Positions 1-8,033 are shown, counted from the stretch's first letter. The stretch: DNA of 36,564 bases from RGDT01 sp964630925 (GCA_964630925.1 CAZVZK010000099.1:1-36564); one strand, 5' to 3'. Made by a program: numbers and translations. Notes: generated by a model from the letters alone, not told the origin.

Positions 1-108
1 GGGGAGGGGGCGAGTGCGCCTCCGCCCCACCCCCAGCTATTGCGCAGCGACTCTAATGACGGCGGGCGCCGCCACCGAGGCGGCCCACCGGTGAGAGGAG
101 GCACGAGG

Positions 109-552
109 ATGAGGACGGCACTGATGGCGCTGGCCGCGCTTGGCTGCGTGGCGGCTTCCGCGAAGGAGGACCGCCCGGCGGGGAAGGATCTGAAGGCGCT
201 GGCCGGGGTGTGGGAGTATGTGTCCCAGACGGACGACGGCAAGGAGACGGGCAAGGACATGCTGAAGGGCATCAGGCTGGCCGTCACAGCCGAGGGCAAG
301 TGGTCGTTGACCAAGGGCGACACGGTGATCCTGGAGGGGACGGGGAGGCTGGACCCGTCGAAGAAGCCGAAGGCGGCCGATTGGACGGTCACGACGGAGG
401 GTGACCTCAAGGGCAAGGTGGCACTGGGGATCTACGAGGTGGACGGCGACACCTGGAAGCATTGCTTCAGCTTCGAGAAGCGTCCGGAGACGTTCGAGTC
501 GAAGGAGGGCGGCAAGGTCACCAACGCGGTGCTGAGGCGCGTGAAGAAGTGA
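109..552 (+). CDS. Secreted TIGR03067-type domain protein
   Basis: A 147-residue protein of unknown function. Residues 1-18 look like a signal peptide (short basic start, hydrophobic ALMALAALG core, Ala-rich cleavage region), so it is probably exported. The mature part has the order typical of the planctomycete TIGR03067 family: an early LAGVWEYVS segment, a central KWSLTKGDTVILEGTGRLD stretch, a GIYEVDGDTWKHCF segment and an FESKEGG region near the end. The whole looks like a small beta-rich, lipocalin-like fold. I chose the ATG at 109 because a purine-rich GAGAGGAGG lies just upstream and the signal peptide starts there; the same frame is open further upstream, to 40. No adjacent gene explains its role. 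The family call is fairly sure, the function unknown. Confidence 0.8.
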   Translation: MRTALMALAALGCVAASAKEDRPAGKDLKALAGVWEYVSQTDDGKETGKDMLKGIRLAVTAEGKWSLTKGDTVILEGTGRLDPSKKPKAADWTVTTEGDLKGKVALGIYEVDGDTWKHCFSFEKRPETFESKEGGKVTNAVLRRVKK

Positions 553-723
553 CCGGAGGCCGGGGCGATCCGCGGTGCCCCACGCGCTGCGGTCGCCGGT
601 GCGTTCAAGAACGCCTGGCCGGGCGCCGATAAGAGTTACGCTTCGCCAGGGCTCCGCGCCAAACCATCATGCTACCGGCGCCCCGGTATTGCACCCGCCG
701 CGAGCGGCAGGCGAGGCACCAAA

Positions 724-763
724 GCAGAGGGCCGGACGGGGGCGACCCTGTCCGGCCCTCTGC
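724..763 (-). terminator. Strong hairpin behind the PhnB-like gene, probable terminator
   Basis: A perfect 14-bp stem (724-737 pairing with 750-763, arm GCAGAGGGCCGGAC) encloses a 12-base loop. It begins 15 bases past the stop codon of the minus-strand gene at 778, and on that strand it is followed by TTT. The T-run is short, so factor-independent termination is likely but not certain. It could also serve the plus-strand gene ending at 552, since the two genes converge here. Confidence 0.6.
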
Positions 764-777
764 CGTTTCGTCGCCGG

Positions 778-1197
778 TCAGGGCCCGGCGGGCTTCTCGC
801 AGTTGATCATCCAGGGGACGCCGAACCTGTCGGTGAACATGGCGAAGCGGACGCACCAGAAGGTCTCGCCGATGGGCATCTGGACCGTACCGCCCTCGGA
901 CAGGGCGGCGAAGAGGCGCTCGGCCTCGTCGGCGTCGGTGAGGTTGATGGCCACGTCGTTGCCCCTGATGCCGTCGTAGGGCATGGCGGGGTGGGCGTCG
1001 CAGCCCATGAGGACCTGGTCGCCGAGGACGAGGCGGGCGTGCATGATCCTGTCGCCGGTGTCGGGCGGCATGTGCTCGCCGGCGGGGGTGTCCACGTAGC
1101 GGACCATGGAGACGACCTTGCCGCCCAGGCAGCGCTCGTAGAGCTCGAACGCCTCCTTGCACCGGCCGTCGAAGGCCAGGTATGGGTTCCACCTCAT
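778..1197 (-). CDS. VOC superfamily (PhnB-like) protein
   Basis: A 139-residue protein of the glyoxalase/bleomycin-resistance (VOC) fold, closest in pattern to the PhnB-like group. Typical features are the opening NPYLAFDGRCKEAFELYERCLGG, the central MHARLVLGDQVLMGCDA strand pair, VAINLTDADEAERLFAALSEGG, and the closing FWCVRFAMFTDRFGVPWMINCE. VOC proteins bind a metal or small ligand between paired beta-alpha-beta-beta-beta modules; the substrate cannot be told from sequence. The ATG at 1197 follows AAAGGAG at good spacing; the frame is open upstream but that part (to 1329) is Arg/Pro-rich and unlike the family. A second PhnB-like gene lies at 25368-25850, with the same AGGAGTGCC leader sequence. 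Confidence 0.85.
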   Translation of the reverse strand: MRWNPYLAFDGRCKEAFELYERCLGGKVVSMVRYVDTPAGEHMPPDTGDRIMHARLVLGDQVLMGCDAHPAMPYDGIRGNDVAINLTDADEAERLFAALSEGGTVQMPIGETFWCVRFAMFTDRFGVPWMINCEKPAGP

Positions 1198-1466
1198 CGG
1201 GGCACTCCTTTCGGGGATCGGCTGGGATGAGGCGGGAGAGCTTACCCCGCGCCGCGGCCCGCGCCAACCCCAGCAGCCCGTTCGAGGGTTGCGATGATGC
1301 GGCGGTTGTGGGTCGCTCACACGACTCAACCGTCTTCATTTCAAGTTCGTGTGTGGGAGTCTGCAATGCAATGCAATTCGCTCTGCCGGCCAGTCCGCCC
1401 GTCTCATCCCACCCGCCTGGACGGGCACAGGGCGACGGGGGACGTACGCCCTGACCGCACGCGGGC

Positions 1467-2876
1467 TCACCCCAGCCACGCCCGCAGCAGCCAGCGCACC
1501 CACGGGGTCAGCCGCGTGCGGTTGTAGGCGTCGCCCAGCTTCCGCAGCGCCTCCAGCCGCGTCGGGTATGGGAACACCGCGGACGACAGGTCGCCCAGGC
1601 CCAGGCCGCGCGACATCGCCAGGCCGACGGCCCCCACGATGTCGCCCGCGTCCGCGCCCACCGCCGTCGCGCCGAGGATGCGCCCTCGCTTCGCCAGGAC
1701 GCGCACGAACCCCTCTGCCTCGCCGTCCAACACGGCACGGTCTACCGACGAGAACGGCACCTCGAACACGTCGGCCCCTCGCGCCCTCCCCTCGGCCAGG
1801 GATAGGCCGACCCGGCCCAGCTCCGGCGAGGTGTAGGTGCACCACGGGACGACGAGGCCGCTCAGACGCGACCAGCCCCAGAACAGCGCGTTCTTGATGA
1901 CCATGCGTGCCATCGCGTCGGCGGCGTGGGTGAAGGCGTATCTCCCCGTCACGTCGCCGGCGGCGTAGATGCTGGTGTTCGTCGTCCGCAGCCAGTCATC
2001 GACGGTCACGCCCTTCTCCGTCCGGGCGACGCCTGCCGTCTCCAGGCCCAGGCCCTCGACGTTCGGACGCCGGCCCGCCGCCACCAGGACCACCTCCCCC
2101 TCGGCCCGCGTCGCGTTCGGCACGAACGTCACGCCGTCCGCCTCCAGGGAACGCTGGACGAGCGCCGCGGCGTCCTCGTCCTCGCGGTGGAGGACGCGTG
2201 GCCCGCGGTCGAGCAGCGTGACGCGCGAGCCGAGCCGCGCGAACGCCTGCGCCAGCTCGCACCCCACCGGCCCCGCCCCCAGCACCGTCAGCCGCGGCGG
2301 CATCTCCGTCAGCGCGAAGACACTCTCATTTGTCAGCACGAGGCCGGCGGCCAGATCGTTCGGGATGTGGGGCCTCGTCCCCGTCGCGATCACCGCCTTG
2401 CGGAACCGTAGGGCCGCGCCGCCGACATCGACGGTGTCTCGGCCCGTGAAACGCCCCGCGCCGAGGAAGACATCGACGCCCAGACCCGTGAACCGCTCCG
2501 CCGAGTCGTGCACCGACAGGCCGGCCCGCAGGCGGCGGATTCGTTTCATTACCTCAGGGAAATCGGGCGTCACCTCGCCGACTCGCACGCCGTCCTCCCC
2601 CGCCCGCCGAGCAGAAGCCGCCGTCCGCGCGGAGGCGAGCAGCGCCTTGGACGGCACGCATCCTGCATTGAGGCAGTCGCCGCCGAGCAGGCCACGCTCG
2701 ACGAGCGCGACCTTCGCCCCCAGGGCGGCGGCCCCGGCGGCGCACACCAGCCCCGCCGTGCCGCCGCCGACCACGACGAGGTGATACCGGGATGCCGGTG
2801 TCGGATTCACCCAGCCGGGCGGGCGCACCCGAGCCGTCAATTCCGAGTCATGGGGGTCGCCGGGGAGGAGTCGCAT
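1467..2876 (-). CDS. MerA-like FAD/NAD(P) pyridine nucleotide-disulfide oxidoreductase
   Basis: A 469-residue two-dinucleotide-binding-domain flavoprotein. The FAD site VVVGGGTAGL is at about 34-43, the redox disulfide motif GGDCLNAGCVPSK at 65-77, a second nucleotide site VLGAGPVGCELA in the middle, the FAD ribityl motif YAAGDVTGRYAFTH after it, and the dimerisation domain starts near TYTSPELGRVGL. The catalytic His-Pro of lipoamide dehydrogenase and glutathione reductase is replaced by Tyr-Pro (VFPYPTRLEALRK), as in mercuric reductases, but the C-terminal vicinal cysteines that bind mercury in MerA are absent. It is best called MerA-like with unknown substrate. The ATG at 2876 is supported because the PPGWVNPTPASRYHLVV leader resembles family members; the frame is open to 3023. 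Its upstream region is shared with the divergent lipoprotein gene. Confidence 0.85.
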   Translation of the reverse strand: MRLLPGDPHDSELTARVRPPGWVNPTPASRYHLVVVGGGTAGLVCAAGAAALGAKVALVERGLLGGDCLNAGCVPSKALLASARTAASARRAGEDGVRVGEVTPDFPEVMKRIRRLRAGLSVHDSAERFTGLGVDVFLGAGRFTGRDTVDVGGAALRFRKAVIATGTRPHIPNDLAAGLVLTNESVFALTEMPPRLTVLGAGPVGCELAQAFARLGSRVTLLDRGPRVLHREDEDAAALVQRSLEADGVTFVPNATRAEGEVVLVAAGRRPNVEGLGLETAGVARTEKGVTVDDWLRTTNTSIYAAGDVTGRYAFTHAADAMARMVIKNALFWGWSRLSGLVVPWCTYTSPELGRVGLSLAEGRARGADVFEVPFSSVDRAVLDGEAEGFVRVLAKRGRILGATAVGADAGDIVGAVGLAMSRGLGLGDLSSAVFPYPTRLEALRKLGDAYNRTRLTPWVRWLLRAWLG

Positions 2877-3049
2877 GCGAGGGGATCCGGGGGGGGCACA
2901 GGCCAGTATACCCGCGCAGCCGTCACGGCCCGCGGAACCCTCCCATCTTCCAGCCGGCAAGACGCGCGCCGCCGGCAGCCCCGCTTCCCCCGGAAAACCT
3001 CCCCGGTAGAATGATCGAGTCACGCACCCAGGCGACGGGGGCCAAGGCG
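2877..3049. promoter_or_regulatory. Divergent promoter region
   Basis: This 173-base gap separates the start codons of the MerA-like gene (minus) and the lipoprotein gene (plus), so it should carry both promoters. On the minus strand TATACT (plus positions 2905-2910) is a good -10 match about 30 bases from the ATG. On the plus strand TAGAAT (3007-3012) is a -10 match about 38 bases from the chosen ATG. No convincing -35 element is seen for either. The assignment rests on position and short matches only. Confidence 0.3.
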
Positions 3050-3865
3050 ATGTCCCGCATCCTGCCAGTCATCGCCGCCGCCCTGCTCCTCGCCGGGTGT
3101 GCCCCCCCGTCACCGCCGGCCAGGCCGCACCTCGTCCTTTCCGGCCCGCGGCTGTACCAGCCTCTCCTCGCCGAGCTGGCCAGGCGGTACACCGACAAGA
3201 ACCCCGACGTCCGCGTCGATTACGAGATCGCCCTGGGAGGCAGGGCCGTCGCCGATGCCCGCGAGGGGCTGGCCGACCTGTCCATCATCGGCCGCGACCT
3301 GCGTCCGGACGAGACCGGTGTCGCCACCCACCCCCTCGCCCGTGACGGGCTGGCCCTCATCGTCCACCGCACCAATACCATCCCGTCCCTCTCCGAGGCG
3401 CAGGTCACCGGCCTGTTCACCCGGCTCTACGTGAACTGGCGCGAGGTCGGTGGCGCCGACCGCCCGGTGTTTCTCGTCGGCCTCGGCGAAGGGCGTGCCT
3501 CGCGCGAGGCGTTCCTCGACATCCTCGGCCTGCGCGGGGTGCAGCTGCGCCCCGACCTCGCCACCGCCACCAGCGATCAGGCCGCCCAGGCGGCCGCCGC
3601 CCGGCCTGGCGCCATCGCCTACGTCTCCCTCGCCGGGGCCAGGGACGCCCTCAAGACCGGGTCCGTGCGTGCCGTGGCCCTTGACGGGGTGCCCCCGAAC
3701 GCCGATACCATCTCGACAGGCAAATACCCGTTCGTCCGTCCTGTCGTCCTGGTATCACGCCCCGAGCCGTCGGACGCGGTGGCCCGGTTCCTCGCCTTCG
3801 CGATGAGCGAGGACCACCACGCGCTGCTGACGGAAATGGGCTTCGTGCCGGGCGGCACCCCCTGA
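3050..3865 (+). CDS. PstS-like substrate-binding lipoprotein
   Basis: A 271-residue lipoprotein: LLLAGC at 12-17 is a lipobox, predicting lipidation on Cys17. The rest follows the phosphate ABC transporter binding-protein pattern (PBP-like, PstS/SphX type): HLVLSGPRLYQPLLAELARRYTDKNPDVRVDYE, then ADLSIIGRDLRPDE, then LALIVHRTNTIPSLSEAQVTGLFTRLYVNWREVGG, which is characteristic of the family. No PstCAB permease genes lie nearby, so it may be a sensor or scavenging binding protein rather than part of a transporter. I chose the ATG at 3050 because it opens the signal peptide; an in-frame ATG at 3011 is possible. The CobW-like gene begins 9 bases after the stop, so the two are probably co-transcribed. 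Confidence 0.8.
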   Translation: MSRILPVIAAALLLAGCAPPSPPARPHLVLSGPRLYQPLLAELARRYTDKNPDVRVDYEIALGGRAVADAREGLADLSIIGRDLRPDETGVATHPLARDGLALIVHRTNTIPSLSEAQVTGLFTRLYVNWREVGGADRPVFLVGLGEGRASREAFLDILGLRGVQLRPDLATATSDQAAQAAAARPGAIAYVSLAGARDALKTGSVRAVALDGVPPNADTISTGKYPFVRPVVLVSRPEPSDAVARFLAFAMSEDHHALLTEMGFVPGGTP

Positions 3866-3874
3866 AGGCCGGCC

Positions 3875-4972
3875 ATGAAAAGACTGCGATTCGTGATGCT
3901 GGGCGGATTCCTCGGCGCCGGCAAGACGACGACCCTGTCGCGCCTGGCCCGTCACTACATGGGCCAGGGCCTGAGGGTCGGCCTGGTCACCAACGACCAG
4001 GCGGACTCGCTCGTCGATACGAACAGCCTGCGCGCCCAGGGCCTGGCGGTCGAGGAGGTGGCGGGGGCCTGCTTCTGCTGCCGCTTCGACGACCTGGTCG
4101 GACGCGTCGGCAAGTTGGAGGAGGGCGACCGTCCCGATGTCATCCTCGCGGAGCCGGTGGGTAGCTGCACGGACCTCGTGGCCACGGTCGTCCAGCCGAT
4201 GAAGGACCTGTACGGTGAGCGATTCGAGATCGCGCCGTACGCGGTCCTGTTCAAGCCGTCGCACGGGCAGAAGGTACTCAAGGGCGAGCCTGCCGGGTTC
4301 TCGCCGAAGGCGGCGTACATCTTCAAGAAGCAGCTCGAGGAGGCCGACGCCATCGTCCTGAACCGCCTCGACGAGCTGTCGCCGGAGCGGGCCGACGAGG
4401 TGACACGCCTCATCCGCGATGCGTTCCCCGGCGTCCCGGTCGTGCGCATGTCGGCGAAGACCGGCGACGGCTTTTCGGCCCTGGTGGAATTGCTCGGCCA
4501 GAGCGGCGATTTCGGCCGGAAGATCCTGGACATCGATTATGACGTTTACGCCGAGGGCGAGGCCGAGCTGGGCTGGCTGAACGCGAGTTACCGCGTGGAG
4601 GCCGACGCCCCCGTGGCGATGGACGCCGTGCTGATGGACGTCATCGCGCGGTTGCAGGGGGCGTTGCCTGCGGGCGCGGAGGTGGCGCACCTGAAGGCGA
4701 TCGGCCTGAGCGAGGGCCTGTTCGGGGTGGCCAACCTCGTCGCCACGGGGGAGGAGCCGGAGCTGTCTCTGCCGTCGCGTGAGAACGCGGACTGGTTCGA
4801 CCTGATCGTGAACGCGCGTGTGGCGATGGCCCCGGAGGAGCTGGAGCGTCTGGTCAAGGAGGTCGTGCCTGCGGCGAGTGCGGCGGTGAAGGCGCGGGCG
4901 ATCCTGATCGGCGTGCAGAGCTTCCGCCCGGGCCGGCCGACGCCGACGCACCGATACGCCGAGGCGAAGTGA
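3875..4972 (+). CDS. CobW/COG0523-family GTP-binding protein (putative metallochaperone)
   Basis: A 365-residue G3E-family GTPase. The P-loop GGFLGAGKTTT is at 10-20, the metal-binding CxCC motif (Cys66, Cys68, Cys69, in GACFCCR) at the expected distance, a Walker-B-like VILAEPVGS at about 89-97, and an NRLD guanine-specificity motif at 163-166. COG0523 proteins deliver Zn, Co or other metals to target enzymes in the cytoplasm. The C-terminal third lacks an obvious CobW_C signature and is not histidine-rich, so the target metal is open. It follows the lipoprotein gene by 9 bases, an uncommon pairing. Start at ATG 3875. Confidence 0.85.
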   Translation: MKRLRFVMLGGFLGAGKTTTLSRLARHYMGQGLRVGLVTNDQADSLVDTNSLRAQGLAVEEVAGACFCCRFDDLVGRVGKLEEGDRPDVILAEPVGSCTDLVATVVQPMKDLYGERFEIAPYAVLFKPSHGQKVLKGEPAGFSPKAAYIFKKQLEEADAIVLNRLDELSPERADEVTRLIRDAFPGVPVVRMSAKTGDGFSALVELLGQSGDFGRKILDIDYDVYAEGEAELGWLNASYRVEADAPVAMDAVLMDVIARLQGALPAGAEVAHLKAIGLSEGLFGVANLVATGEEPELSLPSRENADWFDLIVNARVAMAPEELERLVKEVVPAASAAVKARAILIGVQSFRPGRPTPTHRYAEAK

Positions 4973-5041
4973 CGGCCGGCGTGTCTTCGACGCGGGCCAG
5001 GCGGGCCGCGTGTCACTACGATTGCCGCGAAGGCCCCCGAG

Positions 5042-5061
5042 GGCACGCGGCTTCGCGTGCC
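5042..5061. other. Short GC-rich hairpin between CobW-like and ComF-like genes
   Basis: A perfect 8-bp stem (GGCACGCG at 5042-5049, complement at 5054-5061) with a 4-base loop lies 23 bases before the ComF-like start codon. There is no T-run after it. It may attenuate or terminate transcription from the CobW-like gene, or lie in the leader of the next gene. Confidence 0.35.
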
Positions 5062-5084
5062 TGGGCCGAAGCCCGAGGTGAGCC

Positions 5085-5816
5085 GTGTGGCGCGGCCTGC
5101 TCGACCTGCTGTTCCCGGCACGATGTCCCTTGTGCCTCGAAGTGCCGGTGGAGGGGGCATCGTTCTGCCCTGCCTGCACGAAGGACCTGTTCGAGGACGA
5201 CTCGCCTTGGTGCCCCGCGTGCGGCGCCAACGTCGGGCCGTTCGCCTTCGCCGGCGACGGCAGGTGCGCCTGGTGCCGGGATGCCGGCTTCGCATTCGCC
5301 GGGGTGTCACGGATGGGCGTCTACTCGGGCAGACGCCGCGAGCTGGTCCTGATGCTCAAGTCGGCGTCGGCGGAGTGGGTCGGCGAGCTGGTCATCGCGG
5401 GCTGGCTGGCGCGGAAGGGCGACGCCCTGCGCGCTCTGGGGGCGACGGCCATAGTCCCGGTCCCGATGCACTGGATGCGTCGTCTGTGGCGGCAGACGAA
5501 CCACGCCTGCACGCTGGCCCGCGCCCTCGCCGCCGGGCTGGGCGTGCCGTACCGGCCATCCTGGCTGTGGCGGACGAGGGCGACCGCGGAGCAGAAGGGC
5601 CTGGCGCGGACGGCCCGCCATGAGAACCTCACCGGGGCGTTCCACGTCCGCGGCATGCCGCCGGGCGAGCGGATCCTGCTGGTGGATGACGTTATGACGA
5701 CGGGGGCGACGGCGGACGAGGCGGCGCGGGCGCTGAGGGGGGCCGGCGCGGATTGGGTGCGGGTTGCCGTCCTGGCAAGGGTTGCCGAGGAGGCGCGGGG
5801 TGCGGGTCTTCCCTGA
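5085..5816 (+). CDS. ComF family phosphoribosyltransferase-like protein
   Basis: A 243-residue ComF-like protein. The N-terminal part holds four CxxC pairs (Cys14/17, 28/31, 43/46, 61/64), consistent with the double-zinc-ribbon region of the family. The middle has ATAIVPVPMHWMRRLWRQTNH; the C-terminal part has EQKGLARTAR at 169-178 and the PRPP-binding loop ILLVDDVMTTGAT at 197-209, the hallmark of type I phosphoribosyltransferases. ComF proteins are linked to DNA uptake in competent bacteria, but many carriers are not known to be competent and the reaction is not defined. The start is GTG at 5085, which gives the family's normal beginning (WRGLLDLLFP); the upstream GAGGTGAG is only a weak ribosome site. 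Confidence 0.88.
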   Translation: MWRGLLDLLFPARCPLCLEVPVEGASFCPACTKDLFEDDSPWCPACGANVGPFAFAGDGRCAWCRDAGFAFAGVSRMGVYSGRRRELVLMLKSASAEWVGELVIAGWLARKGDALRALGATAIVPVPMHWMRRLWRQTNHACTLARALAAGLGVPYRPSWLWRTRATAEQKGLARTARHENLTGAFHVRGMPPGERILLVDDVMTTGATADEAARALRGAGADWVRVAVLARVAEEARGAGLP

Positions 5817-5961
5817 GGCGGGGGCGGCGCGGGGGGCGATCCTGGGGTGGACAGGTTGACCGGGGCGGGCGGGGGGGGAATGGTTGAGGAAGCCTCCCCG
5901 GAGACCAAGCCATCATCGGCATCGAAGCCGCCGGCGGGGGGCGGAGCAGGATATCTCAACC

Positions 5962-6939
5962 ATGTGGCGCAACAGTCTCGTTCTGGTGGCCGCCTTGACG
6001 GCCGCCGCCCCGGCGTTCTCTGCGACCTGGGCCGACGGCCTGTTCGATGAATTGAAACGCGACTTCGGCAGTGTGCCGCGCGGCCAGACGCAGACCCATA
6101 ACTTCCGCGTCAGGAACAACACCAAGGGGAACGTGCAGATCAGTAGCCTGCGCGTGTCGTGCGGCTGCGTCAGCGCCAAGGCCCCCAACCCCGTCCTCCG
6201 CCCCGGGGAGGAGGCGGCGGTCGAGATCAGCATGGACACGAGCCGATTCATCGGCCCGCGCAGCGTGACCATCTTCGTGCAGTTCTCCTCGCCGGCGTTC
6301 GAGGAGGTCCGCCTCTGGGTGTCGGCCAACTCGCGCAACGACTTCGTCGTGTCGCCGGACACCGTGTCCGTCGGGCAGGTGAAGCGCGGCGCGGGGGCGT
6401 CGGCCAGCGTTACGGTCACCTTCTACGGCAACCGCGAGGCCCGCATCTCGAAGGTGCGTTCGGAGAGCAACTACATCCAGCCGACGGTGACGGAGGTCCG
6501 CCGCTACGACCACGAGGTGGCCTACACGCTGACGGCGAAGATCCGGCCCGACACCCCGGTCGGAAAGTGGTACACGGACCTGTGGCTGGAGACGAACGTG
6601 GCGGGTCTGGCCCAGCTCCGCGTGCCGCTGACCGTGGAGATCGAATCCCCCCTGACGGTGAACCCGCCACAGGTGGCGGCCGGCGAGGTCAAGGTCGGCG
6701 CCGAGGCGGAGCGGCGGGTGATCGTCCGCGGGGTGGAGCCGTTCAAGATCGTGGCCGTCAAGGGGACCGACGACGCCGTGAGCGTGAAGCACGGCGACGA
6801 GGCGCGAGAGGTGCACATCCTGACGGTGAAGGTGAAGCCGGGCAAGGCCGGGCGGATCGAGCGGACGCTGAAGGTGGTGACCGGCCTGAAGGCCGACAAC
6901 GAGATCGAGTTCAAGATCGAGGCCGACGCCACGCCTTGA
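5962..6939 (+). CDS. DUF1573-containing secreted protein
   Basis: A 325-residue protein starting with a signal peptide (residues 1-20, ending AAAPAFS-A). The first mature domain is DUF1573: FDELKRDFGSVPRGQTQTHNFRVRNN, then the SCGC motif at 66-69 and RPGEEAAVEISMDTSRFIGPRSVTIFVQF. This Ig-like, ASPM/SPD2/Hydin-type fold is common in planctomycete and Bacteroidetes exported proteins. Two further beta-rich segments follow (about 110-215 and 220-325), each looking like a repeat of a similar sandwich (FVVSPDTVSVGQVKRG and LTVNPPQVAAGEVKVG are clearly parallel). It probably acts in the cell envelope; no function can be named. The ATG at 5962 opens the signal peptide. It is followed by a long inverted repeat. 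Confidence 0.85.
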   Translation: MWRNSLVLVAALTAAAPAFSATWADGLFDELKRDFGSVPRGQTQTHNFRVRNNTKGNVQISSLRVSCGCVSAKAPNPVLRPGEEAAVEISMDTSRFIGPRSVTIFVQFSSPAFEEVRLWVSANSRNDFVVSPDTVSVGQVKRGAGASASVTVTFYGNREARISKVRSESNYIQPTVTEVRRYDHEVAYTLTAKIRPDTPVGKWYTDLWLETNVAGLAQLRVPLTVEIESPLTVNPPQVAAGEVKVGAEAERRVIVRGVEPFKIVAVKGTDDAVSVKHGDEAREVHILTVKVKPGKAGRIERTLKVVTGLKADNEIEFKIEADATP

Positions 6940-6950
6940 TCTTGGAGGAA

Positions 6951-7108
6951 GAGAAGAGGATTCACCACAGAGACACAGAGGACACAGAGAAGCAGAAGAG
7001 AGAAGACAAGCAGACAGGTAGAAGACAGTTGATATTTGTTTTCCACCTCTCTGCTTGCTTCCTCTGTGCTTTCTCCCTGTCTCTGTGTCTCCGTGGTGAG
7101 TTCTTCTC
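6951..7108. repeat. Long imperfect inverted repeat (CACCACAGAGACACAGAG type)
   Basis: Two arms of about 70-76 bases (6951-7026 and 7038-7108) are imperfect reverse complements around a short AT-rich loop. The outer part reads TTCACCACAGAGACACAGAG on one side and CTCTGTGTCTCCGTGGTGAG on the other. The segment is A/G-rich on one strand and much lower in GC than its surroundings. It fills the gap between two convergent genes, so it can act as a two-way transcription stop. Elements with the CACCACAGAGACACAGAG core are scattered through genomes of several environmental bacterial phyla; I recognise the type from memory. Any reading frame through it is spurious. Confidence 0.8.
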
Positions 7109-7114
7109 TCCGCT

Positions 7115-7666
7115 TTACGCCTCGACGGCGGCCTCGATGGCCTCCTTGAGGCGGTTGCGGGCCACGAAGAGGCGACGCTTGATGGTGCCGACGGGGACCT
7201 CGAACTCGGCCGCCATCTGCTGCAGGTTCTTGCCGCGCAGGTAGAACGCGGCCAGCGTGGCGCGGTCGACCGGCTTGAGCGTCTCCAGGGCTTCGTGCAG
7301 CTCCGCCGCCCGCTCACTCTGGATCAACCCCTCCAGAGGGTTGACGCCGGCGGCCTCGGCGGCCTCCAGGACCTCGCTCTCGACCCTCTGCACGGGGCCG
7401 CGGCGGGTCAGGCGGTTGATCGCCATGCGCACCGTGATCTGGCGGAGCCAGCCGGCGAAGCACTGGGCGTCGCGGAGCTGGGGCAGCTTGCGCAGCACGT
7501 GGATGAACACGTCCTGGGTCAGCTCCTGGGCGTCGGTCGGGTTGCGCAGGCGGGCCAGGGCGACGGCGTAGACCGTCGGCTGGAACCGCTCGACGAGCTC
7601 GCCGAAGGCCTCGCGGCTGTTCGCCTGGGCCTTCAACACCAGCTCGGTGATCTCCTCCCAATTCAT
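7115..7666 (-). CDS. ECF-type RNA polymerase sigma factor
   Basis: A 183-residue sigma-70 family protein with only regions 2 and 4. Region 2 spans about 20-90 (FGELVERFQPTVYAVALARL, then the core-binding DAQELTQDVFIHVLRKLPQLRD and the promoter-melting GWLRQITVRMAINRLTRR). Region 4 spans about 122-178, with the helix-turn-helix LQQMAAEFEVPVGTIKRRLFVARNRL. No anti-sigma gene is adjacent; the small predicted gene at 7842-8033 lies upstream on the same strand. The start at 7666 is the only sensible one, although no strong ribosome site is visible. ECF factors switch on a small regulon in response to envelope or other stress; the signal is not inferable here. Confidence 0.9.
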   Translation of the reverse strand: MNWEEITELVLKAQANSREAFGELVERFQPTVYAVALARLRNPTDAQELTQDVFIHVLRKLPQLRDAQCFAGWLRQITVRMAINRLTRRGPVQRVESEVLEAAEAAGVNPLEGLIQSERAAELHEALETLKPVDRATLAAFYLRGKNLQQMAAEFEVPVGTIKRRLFVARNRLKEAIEAAVEA

Positions 7667-7841
7667 GGCCGTGTCGCCTTGTGTCGATCCGATCCGTGTG
7701 TGCGCGAAACCCCACGCCGGAAGGCGCGTGCCCGTCGGGACCTCAGTCGAGGGGCAGTGCGGACCTTCCGCTCAGGCGGCCGGCCTTGCGGGCAGGCGCC
7801 GAGGGGGATACGTCGTTAGCTCGTGTTGGGCCGGCTGCCGG

Positions 7842-8033
7842 TCAGGCTTGCCCCGCGGGCGGCGTACGTGACGCGTACCACGCGGGGCTCATGTTCGGTT
7901 CCGGCATGGCACAGGGCTTCGGATCGGCGGCCGGGTTGGCCGCCACGTCCGTACCCAGGCGCACGACGGAGGCGAGGCCGGCGAAGCCGACGAGGCCACG
8001 TAGCACCAGGGGTCGCGTGAAGATGACGGCCAT
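7842..8033 (-). CDS. Small hypothetical protein upstream of sigma factor
   Basis: A possible 63-residue protein. It starts at ATG 8033 behind a good ribosome site (GGAGGTG at plus 8039-8045) and has a basic start followed by a hydrophobic stretch (LVLRGLVGFAGLASVVRLG, about 9-27) that could be a membrane anchor or export signal; the rest is Pro/Ala-rich with one Cys. It ends 175 bases before the sigma-factor start on the same strand. I do not recognise a family. Support is the ribosome site and hydrophobic segment; the short length and high GC mean it could be chance. Confidence 0.45.
   Translation of the reverse strand: MAVIFTRPLVLRGLVGFAGLASVVRLGTDVAANPAADPKPCAMPEPNMSPAWYASRTPPAGQA

Noticed and set aside
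605..1366. A 253-residue minus-strand frame over the PhnB-like gene
   Set aside because: It is Arg/Pro/His-rich throughout and crosses the terminator hairpin; the VOC frame at 778-1197 has the family motifs and a good ribosome site.
6951..7108. A short protein reading HHRDTEDTEK through the inverted repeat
   Set aside because: This peptide is the well-known false translation of the repeat element and is not a gene.
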